64,000 nucleotides of DNA from Acanthosepion esculentum (taxonomy: Eukaryota; Mollusca; Cephalopoda; Sepiida; Sepiidae). Positions within the stretch are counted from its first letter, which is position 1. Every line of letters starts with the position of its first letter. The stretch spans positions 56,315,156 through 56,379,155 of the forward strand of contig OZ038517.1 of assembly GCA_964036315.1 (NCBI GenBank), in the 5' to 3' direction. The position numbers were made by a program, and so were the translations under genes. Below the pieces are notes generated by a model. It was not told the origin of the DNA. It did no database searches and was given only the letters and a program-made list of their open reading frames with translations. Shown in pieces: positions 56,580-64,000 of this stretch.

Positions 56580-58990
56580 AAAACCGCAATACAAGCACTC
56601 AAGATGATTAACCTATTGTCGTCCCGAAACATTCTAATGCCGATATCTTCAGTGCTGGTAATTGAAATTTATAACTAAGTGAATTCCTCTTGAAGTTAGT
56701 TTGAAGGTTGCGAATCAAAGAATCAAGTTATTTTACAAAATTTAAATAAAGACTGTTTAGTATCGCTTTGATTTTCCTTTTGCACAGATTTGCCCAAAAG
56801 AAAATTGTGAATACAAAAGCTTTTCGTAGCCAGCGTTGGATGGCCATTTTCTACCAAATTGCCAAAGTGCATTTTTATTAGAATATACAAATAGATGAGA
56901 TTTAAATGCTTTTATTCGAAAGTTTTTCAAATATTTTTGTTTTAATTTTTCAATCATAAATTCTTATATTATTGATAAGAATGAAGATGTTTTTATGAAA
57001 TTTTATTTTAGTTTTTCAGCCTATTGTTTTTTATCTTGTTTCTCTTATTAAATTCTCATAACAGATGATCACCTTTACATTAGTTTCGCTTTCCACCATT
57101 TTGGTTAACCGGGGTCAATCCCAGAGAGAAACAATTCACCCGTTTTAGATCATAATATCCACAAAGCGCATGCGTAGTGTTGCTGACAATTTAATTGTAT
57201 CAAAGAGACGTAAAACGCTTCCTTTAAATGAATCCTTGAAAGTTATCGACTTTATAAGAGGATAACTAATCATTGTTATTACAGCATATTGTAATTATTG
57301 TTCTATTTTATAAATAACTAACGGACTTTAGACTAGATCCTGCCGAGCGCTTTTGGGCCTTCGTCCTTTTACTTTCATCATCCTATGTACGTAAATGTTA
57401 TAAAAATTTAGAAATAATATTTTTTTAAATTTTTATTCAACACCTTATTTCGGCATAATCTTTCTTCGTATACGCAAACGATCTCCTTAGTTTGTATTTA
57501 TTTCGCGGGAAATTTTTACTTTCTTTTAAAATCACCATTCTTTATGATCCCTTCACATAAAGTCACTCTGAAAAGACATTAGGGAACCCGAACTATGTAA
57601 TGTTTCGAATACGTCACAGTACCCGTGCTAGCAAAATAAAAACATATGAGTAACGTACCGTGCCCCGCTTAAGTTTTAATTACGATATCAATTACAATTA
57701 TGACGAAAAGCGAAATTAAAGTTAAACCTTTAATAAAGAATTTTTTTAAAAATGTTTCATTGTTTGATATTTAAATTTAACTATAAATGAGTTATTTATT
57801 TAATTTTAACTACAGTAGTTATAACCTGTTACTTCAGGTTGTTTATGATTCGTCGAGATCGAAAAACGGACAAACGGACGGACACTGAGATTTATTTCTA
57901 TAGATTATATCTCCTGTATACATTGTATCTTACGTAGGTATGAATAAGAGAATGTACTATATATAGCGTTCATTATTATCAGCGGTTTCAAGTATCAGAT
58001 GGAAGTCTTTGAAAGAGATAGCCCACAGAAAAGGGTGACTACTGCACAGATAAGTGCAGTGACTACATATCTACATGTATGCTTACTGTTTTGATATAAT
58101 GGCTAGTAAAATGTTATCCCCTCCTCTTATCTACGAGGATTGTAAATGCCGCTGCTTGAAAAGTACTGGGGAAAGCTACGAAAATGAAACACATTATTCC
58201 CATTTTGACGAATGAAAAGGCATCGACATCTTTTAAAGGTCTCTGGCAGTGAATAGCTACTTGAGCAGGCAAGTATTATTTTCCCCTGGAACTTTCTCGG
58301 AAAAGACGATATGTTTCTATTAGCAACGGAAATGACTGTCGAAAATTGCAAAATGATACAGAGGAAATGTTGAATTTCTTTAACGTTCTAGAAAAACAAC
58401 AAAAACAATAATAGTGATTTTTAAATATTTTATCGCTCTTAATATTCTTATTAGATGTACTGGTATCGAATTCGCTACATTCACTTTCACACATCTATGG
58501 GTTATATCGTAGGGTAGAGTTGGCTCTTCAGGATTGGTTGGCATAACAATCTAGGAGGAGAACCCTTAATTCCCAAACCCGTGTAGATGGAACTCGTGAG
58601 CGTAGGAATACGTGATTGTAAAAAATACAAAACCAACTATGCCTCAGAGTAGAGGGTTTAGGTGTGGGGCCCAATTACTCCACCACGTGGAAAAATTCGA
58701 TTGCAGAACAACTCCCCCAAATTCAATACGTGCCACGGGGCACCTACCGGATAGAAAAGTATTCGGTTATTTCAAGTGAAATAAAACTATAATAAATTAC
58801 TTTATCATTAATTTTTAATTTGAATATAGCCTTTTTCTTTCCATATATAATGCATAGCATGTAAATAGCACGAATCGAAAATAATGAATTCCTTTCCATT
58901 TTAACTCTTCTTTCCTATTCTTGGGCGCCTTACAAAAAGCCCGTTTTCAAATATGGTCATATAGCAACATTATAAATGACATGCACAACA
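56580..58990. other. No supported gene
   Basis: AT-rich sequence. A GC-richer stretch at 58500-58750 includes 'ccaattactccaccacgtgg' and 'cgtgccacggggcacctacc', text of a kind I associate with dispersed invertebrate repeats but cannot name. A tail 'gacaaacggacggacactgagatttattt' near 57868-57900 resembles RTE-type 3' ends. Confidence 0.35.
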
Positions 58991-59015
58991 ATGAAGACAA
59001 TGCTGCATTTAAGTT

Positions 59016-59890
59016 TTATCAATAAGGTGAATTTTTCGGTATAAGGACTTCTAATACAGATAGAAGCTTACTTTTTTTTTTCAACGTAGTCTCCCATCAC
59101 TGTCACACACTTTTCCCATCTGTGCACAAGATTCTGTATTCCCTCAGCGTAAAAATCTTTGGACTGATGTCTCAGCCAGTCGCTCACAACACTTTTGACT
59201 TCATCGTCACTTTTAAACTTCGTGCCTCTCGTGAACGCTTTCGAGGGACCAAACAGGTGAAAGTCTGAAGGGGCAAGGCCTGGGCTGTAAGGGGGTTGAG
59301 GGAGCAGTTCCCAGCCCAGTTTGTTGATGGTCTGCACCGTTTGGGCTGCTGTCATGCATTGTCATGATGCAAGATGACTCCTTCTGACTGATGACCCCTG
59401 CTTTTGTCCCAACAGATAAGCTCAAAGTCCTTGCAATGTCATCCACTGTCACCCTTCTGTCAGACTGAATGAGGTCATTGACTGATTCGATCACCTCAGG
59501 AAACCTCACTTCTGTACGCCTCCCAGGCCTGTCAGCATCCTCAACACTGCTCCGTCCTTCTTTAAACAATTTAGCCCACTTGTAGACATTTTTGGGGGCT
59601 GAAACATGTGGCACCATACACAGTTGACATTCTCCTATGAATTTCAACTGGTTTGCACACTTCAGCAACCAAAAACTTGATAACTGACCGCTGTTCAATC
59701 CTGGAGCATGATTCTTGGTCGGCCATCTTTGTTAATCGCCAAAAGTCACAAAGTTTTTTTTTAATCTGCAAAAGAAATTAAATCCATGTGAAAAAGAAGT
59801 AAAACAAAAAAAAATGAAAAAGAGTAAGCTTCTATCTGTATTAGAAGTCCTTATACCGAAAGATTCAACTTATTTATTGAATGACCCTCG
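59016..59890 (-). mobile_element. Mariner deletion derivative with long TIRs
   Basis: The left repeat (59016-59070) and right repeat (59824-59890) share an exact inverted stretch of about 35 bp, TTCGGTATAAGGACTTCTAA then TACAGATAGAAGCTTAC. The right end continues outward to CGAGGGTCATTCAATAA and a TA. The left outer 25 bp are eroded. Total length is about 875 bp; the missing 400 bp are from the middle of the transposase. Confidence 0.85.
59065..59725 (-). pseudogene. Mariner transposase, internally deleted
   Basis: From ATG 59725 the minus strand reads MADQESCSRIEQRSVIKFLV, AEVCKPVEIHRRMSTVYGAT (first helix-turn-helix), then after a 1-nt frame shift near 59595 VYKWAKLFKEGRSSVEDADR, PGRRTEVRFPEVIESVNDLI and RVTVDDIARTLSLSVGTK (second helix-turn-helix). 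It jumps to GVILHHDNA, where a small deletion removes the next residues. It then reads TAAQTVQTINKLGWELLPQP, PYSPGLAPSDFHLFGP and VHRWEKCVTVMGDYVEKK. The second catalytic Asp (HDN) survives. The first catalytic Asp and flanking core are deleted, and the usual SPDLAPSD has Gly for the third Asp-like position. Inactive. Confidence 0.9.
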
Positions 59891-59899
59891 TACAACGAT

Positions 59900-60435
59900 A
59901 ATCTGTAAAGAATCAAGGGAAGTCAGATGAGAAAAAGTAATCAATATTAATAAAATCGAAATTCTTCATCAAAGAGGAGACAAATCTTCAAAAGAGGAGT
60001 CAAGTATTCAAAGAGGAGTCAAAGCATCAAAGAGGAGTCAATTTTCGTCAAACAATATTCGACTGCGATTTCTATTAGCTATAAACAAGTAACGTAAATA
60101 TAATGAATTATTCAAAATTTAAAACGGCTACGTTTATTTTCGTATCCAACTCAATTATGATGTCTGAACCTTTCGGTCAAACCATTGACATTAAATTCTG
60201 ACTATATTTTCTCTAGAAAAAAAAGAAAGAGTACTGAAATTCAAGATCAGAGAAAATCTAGTCAAAATTAATTATATCAATTCAAGTATATAAAGGTGTC
60301 TAGTATTTTTAGGAGTAAACCACCCATGAAAATGAGCTAAAAGAAAAAATAGTAAAAGTTTAATATTTAAAATTGAACTAAAAAAAAATCAAATAAGTAG
60401 TACTGAATTTTTTTAATAACAGTCTGGCAAGTAAA
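59900..60435. other. No gene; short tandem 'caaagaggagtca'
   Basis: At 59968-60045 the phrase 'aaagaggagtcaa' or 'aaagaggagacaa' repeats four times with small spacers, a minor minisatellite. Otherwise AT-rich. Confidence 0.6.
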
Positions 60436-60439
60436 AAAG

Positions 60440-60705
60440 AAAAGACTTGAAGCAACAGAAACATCAAAATGAGAGAATTAAAATGCTTAGAGCACATAAG
60501 AGGACTTGGAAAATTTGATACTCACGAGGCAGTTTGAAGGCGAGAGGGACAGAGAAAAATAACGCATGACCTACTTGAGTAAATGGTTAGCAGAATGGTT
60601 TAAGAGAGATAACAAAAAGACAACATTTATTAAGAGGTATAAAAATCATGGAATTGTGGAGAGTCATGATCGCCAACGTCCTGAAGGGACACGGCACAGA
60701 CAAGA
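60440..60705 (+). pseudogene. RTE-like LINE C-terminus
   Basis: With frame breaks the plus strand reads MRELKCLEHIRGLGKF, GERDREK-like text, then NHGIVES... or, in the correct frame, ELWRVMIANVLKGHGT. It is a fourth copy of the 3' end described at 55765-56075, more decayed. Confidence 0.65.
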
Positions 60706-60810
60706 ATAAAAATGAATAATGTATTTTCTGAGAAACTAAGGTAACAAAATAATATATCAGATGTTCCAATTTTTCAATAGGGATTTGTTTAAAACTCATT
60801 TCAAATATTA

Positions 60811-60997
60811 CAGTGTAACCCGGATATAAGAGAGTTGTCTGGACCGGAGAAGAAGTATCTTATATCCGTGTTTCTCTTATATCCGGGTTTGGTCTATTAT
60901 ATATACATTAACACAGGCTCTAATTTGGGAACAGAGAAAATCTCTCTTATATTCGGGTTTCTCTTATATCCGGGTCTCTTATATCCGGGTTACACTT
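60811..60997 (-). mobile_element. Pogo-like MITE, copy 2
   Basis: Starts CAGTGTAACCCGGATATAAG after TA. In reverse complement it is about 90% like copy 1 at 56370-56571, including 'gagcctgtgttaatgtatat'. The right end is worn (ACACTTT instead of ACACTG plus TA). Orientation is opposite to copy 1. Confidence 0.8.
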
Positions 60998-61370
60998 TGC
61001 TGAAGGATCATTTGGAGACTTTTATCCCTTAATAAAATATAATAAGGTTTTTTTTTTAAATATCTATCGTTTCAATTCTTTACAAAGTTAAAGCTAAATT
61101 TGCATAAACAATTTCAGCAAAATTCCATTTAAAACAATATAATAATTGCGCCTGAATTAGCATAGAAATTGTGCTTATAAGCACGCGAATAGACAAGTTT
61201 CGAAGTTCACAAGTTTTGACTGAAAAGTACTCGGTTCGACTCACTCACCCAAAATAGGATTCTTATGATTGTTTATGAAAAGTGAGTTAGGCTGAGCATT
61301 TTTCGCGAAACTCTCGTCGTATTTGTAGAGTTCTAAATATGGATGGTTTGCAATAAAATAATAATACTTA

Positions 61371-61789
61371 TTGTTATTCTCTCTCTGTCTTTTTTACAAA
61401 TACTTTCATGGTAACTGCTCCGATGAGCTGCTTGCGCTGGTTCCCAGACTTCATGAATTCAAGCGTCCTACGAGACTGGCATCCCGCTCTCACCCTTTCA
61501 CTGTTCAAACTGTTAAATGTAGCCGTCTCTTCTACTCCAATAGCTTCATATCTCGCACCTCTCGCCTGTGGAACTCCCCCTTTTCCTGTTTCCCTGATAG
61601 CTATAATCTCCAACTATTCAAATGTAATGTCAATCGACATCTCCAGTTGCCTATCCACTATCCTTCTCCTCATCCTTTCCTCTATCGTTCCTATCTGCTC
61701 TTGCTCCAAATCCTCTGTAACCCCTTGCGTGCTAGTGCTAGCTTCCCGCCTTTCTTGGGGTGAAATGCTTAAATAAATCTTTTTAAATC
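61371..61789 (+). mobile_element. 5'-truncated LINE 3' end, older copy
   Basis: The plus frame 61371-61763 reads LFSLCLFYKYFHGNCSDELL, LVPRLHEFKRPTRLASRSHP, FYSNSFISRTSRLWNSPF and FKCNVNRHLQLP, followed by the tail 'ttcttggggtgaaatgc'. It lacks everything upstream of the HRRDVASL block. It is open over the conserved part but diverged from copies 1 to 3 (for example 'gtgctagtgctagcttcccg' in the tail). Confidence 0.85.
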
Positions 61790-61794
61790 GAATC

Positions 61795-63235
61795 TTCACA
61801 CAGATGTAAAAACCTTTATAATCCACTTAAGCACCTCATATAAAGCAAATGAGGCGAATAAAGCTCCAAAAATCGAATTGAGATCTTTTGAATATATTTC
61901 CGGAAAGAACCAGAATTTCATCGAGTATTGTGTAGAATAGAAATTGTGGCATTCGATTTTGGATGAAGCTGAAATGAAAAGAAAAATATCAAAAGAAATC
62001 ATAGTAAAAACATGGAACTTTGGAGTAATCAAGGATAGACACAGAAACACGAATTTATGGGAGTCGAAAATTCAGTTCTTACTCGATTGGGCAAGAGAAG
62101 AATTAAAAACTTCGGATGAAAAACAATGAAATTCATCACTATTTGAAGATTCTTGCACTCTCATGATAACTTCAATAAACTGTATGTGAATCGGAAAGAA
62201 TCAGAAAATTTAAGTAGTTAACACAAAGAATTATAACAACTCGGCTCTAAGTATTCTACAGATCGATGCAGTCGAACTGAAATTACTCAAATATTGGATC
62301 AAAAGACCGCGAAACAAAAATTTTAAAGTTACATAGAAATAAACAACGAATTACAATGTCATAGACACATGCAGAGAACACTTGAAAAGAATTGGAATTA
62401 CTCTATTAAGAAGAATTATATAAGTACTAACTACATGAAAGCCAAAATAAATAGGACACAGATGTACAGTGAGTACCACCAATTTCCATGGAGAAATATA
62501 TATAGGATTGAAAACGAGAATTCAGAAAATGTCATCAGAAAAAAAAAAGATAATATTGGATAGGAATGGTGGCCCAAATGGAATTGCACAAAGTGTTGGA
62601 ATTTTGACCATGCTGCTAGTACTTATCTTAGAGAATACTTTGGGGAAAAAACTGACGAGACTTCGAAATGATTAACAAGAAAAATGTTTGATATTTTCAG
62701 CTGATCGAAAACTAAAAATAACGTCGTAAATAATTTTCTAGATATAAAAATTGTTAAAGAAAAACATAGAAAGATGACAGTTGTATCCGTTATTGTAGAC
62801 ACATTCTGAGCAGTTCCGAAGCAGTCGTGTCGAGTCGAATTCAAACTCTTTAGATGATAGTATTGCAGAAATTAGCTTCAACACTAAGGACAGTGCTGAG
62901 GTATTGAGATTATCTGTCACGTGATCACTTTGGCACAATAATAATAAAGAGTTCCCTGGTATCCGATGTCGTAAGGAAACAATATTGTTCTCACAAACAC
63001 AGGTCACACACTACAAAGAGTTTTATCTATGTAAAATATGTATTTATTTTTCTTTCACTCAAATATAGAGTCGAAAATTTCACGATGCCATTTCTGACCT
63101 TAGGTTTCTGGTTGTGACACGGGGGGAAATTAGTATACAAAAGAAATCAAAGAAAATAATAATAATTCGGAGCATGAATCTTTGTCAATGTACTTTATAA
63201 TAGCTGGGTCACGTACATTGAGTGAATGATGGCCG
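61795..63235. other. No supported gene
   Basis: AT-rich with Lys/Glu/Ile-rich plus frames at 61944-62129 and 62369-62563. These look faintly protein-like (for example LDEAEMKRKISKEIIVKTWN) but match no family I know and are broken by stops between them. Confidence 0.35.
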
Positions 63236-63243
63236 TATACCAA

Positions 63244-63510
63244 AAGACTTCATGTAAGCTGAGCTGCCAACGACACACTAACCGGTAGGCCAACATCCAC
63301 ACTACGTTCCAAAGACGTTTGCAAGAGTGGATCGACTCGGCTGAGAAAAGCTAACAGACGATCGCAGCAGCTGGTGCCATGCTGATCAAGGGTGAGTCGT
63401 GAAGGGCGGAGAAAAGGTGAAACCAACTGTTGGAGATCAGAAGACAACACAAGAAGCAGAGAAAGCAATCCTAGACGTTCCTTCAACACCCCAACTTCGT
63501 CTGTTACACC
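63244..63510 (-). CDS. Possible 3'-terminal exon, hypothetical protein
   Basis: A minus-strand frame of about 88 codons, preceded by a good splice-acceptor-like CTCTTCTGCAG (63521-63511), reads GVTDEVGVLKERLGLLSLLL, VLSSDLQQLVSPFLRPSRLT, LDQHGTSCCDRLLAFLSRVD, PLLQTSLERSVDVGLPVSVS and LAAQLT, then TGA. GC content is clearly higher than in the flanks, residue usage is balanced and the sequence is not any transposon protein I recognise. The product would be a leucine-rich, helix-forming C-terminus. No upstream exon can be identified here, because about 490 bp remain before the window edge. It could instead be a chance open frame in a GC-rich repeat. Confidence 0.35.
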
Positions 63511-63659
63511 TGCAGAAGAGTCGGCGACACAAAGACTAAACTATTAAAACTACTTCAGATATTGCTCACAATAGTTATAACTTCAAGTTATATTTTTTAA
63601 TTTGAAGTATAAAAATACATAAATCTACAAAAGAATCTTTGTATAAACTTTGTTTGTTA

Positions 63660-63775
63660 CTGATTGTTTGTAATTGTGGCACAAGGCCAAAAAAGCGGGG
63701 AGATGTTGACGTTGTTTGTCTAAGATTTATTACTGATACAATAATTGTGGCACAAGGCCGAAAAAAGAGGGAAGA
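63660..63775. repeat. Direct repeat of 'taattgtggcacaaggcc'
   Basis: 'gtaattgtggcacaaggcca' (about 63670) and 'ataattgtggcacaaggccg' (about 63743) form a direct repeat some 73 bp apart. Each is followed by an A-rich, G-rich word. Nature unknown. Confidence 0.7.
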
Positions 63776-63957
63776 GTACTCAAGGTTGGTCATCACAAGG
63801 TATATAATACCTAACTAATCGGATTTACAACCCATCCATTCTTTACAATATACTCATTCACCGTAAGAATTTATCCGTCACCATTCGGTCCTTCATACAC
63901 CAAAATGCCTCACACCCAGTTGGCAACTAATGGGGGAAAAACACGCCAAAAACATCA

Positions 63958-63994
63958 ATATGTACAATTGTGTATATATATATACACAATTGTG
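63958..63994. repeat. Palindrome at window end
   Basis: ACAATTGTGTATATA and TATATACACAATTGT form a perfect inverted repeat with almost no loop. It is followed by another 'gtatata', so the palindrome or a tandem of it may continue outside the window. Confidence 0.85.
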
Positions 63995-64000
63995 TATATA

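Noticed and set aside
61944..62563. Lys/Glu-rich frames as a coiled-coil gene
   Set aside because: Interrupted by stops, AT-driven codon usage, and no recognisable domain or splice site pattern.

Overview
This window reads as AT-rich, intron- or intergenic-type DNA from a large animal genome. No bacterial-style operon, rRNA operon, functional tRNA, CRISPR array or complete host gene is visible. It is packed with (TA)n, (CA)n and (CT)n microsatellites and with broken transposable elements: non-LTR retrotransposon 3' ends, Penelope-like retroelements, Tc1/mariner DNA transposons and tRNA-derived SINEs. This mixture, and the close resemblance of several element proteins to ones I associate with octopus and squid genomes, suggests a coleoid cephalopod. 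That assignment is inference; I could not search a database.

Layout. 1-300: the N-terminus and terminal inverted repeat of a mariner transposase that runs off the left edge. 1.4-7.7 kb: several copies of one LINE 3' end, and a mariner (5.76-6.44 kb) abutted by a LINE. 9.1-10.7 kb: a Penelope-like fragment. 10.7-12.2 kb: a Tc1-like element with long inverted repeats. 12.6-13.4 kb: a short, dead mariner-type element. 13.5 kb: a near-perfect hairpin between two (TA)n arrays. 14.1-15.2 kb: a kilobase-long polypyrimidine tract. 15.5-21 kb: a second Penelope-like fragment and two long, decayed LINE reverse transcriptase regions. 21.3-22.4 kb: a young Penelope-like 3' end with a GIY-YIG domain, 185-bp inverted arms and a hammerhead ribozyme motif. 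22.4-23.7 kb: SINE pieces, a possible MITE and a 5S-rRNA-derived fragment. 26.9-43.5 kb: scattered LINE, RTE-like and SINE relics, ending with a mariner that was itself hit by a LINE (42.27-43.49 kb). 44.6-48.7 kb: an 800-bp inverted duplication. 49.8-51.8 kb: a second inverted repeat. 52-61.8 kb: more LINEs, two pogo-like MITEs in opposite orientation and a mariner deletion derivative. 63.24-63.51 kb: the best candidate for a host exon.

Nothing here forms a working pathway. The elements are related by nesting and by shared repeats, not by function. The most interesting item is the Penelope-like 3' end at 21.3-22.4 kb. Every invariant hammerhead core position I checked is present there, and helix III is a loop-less palindrome, which suggests a ribozyme that would act as a dimer. 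Less perfect motifs of the same layout recur elsewhere in the window.
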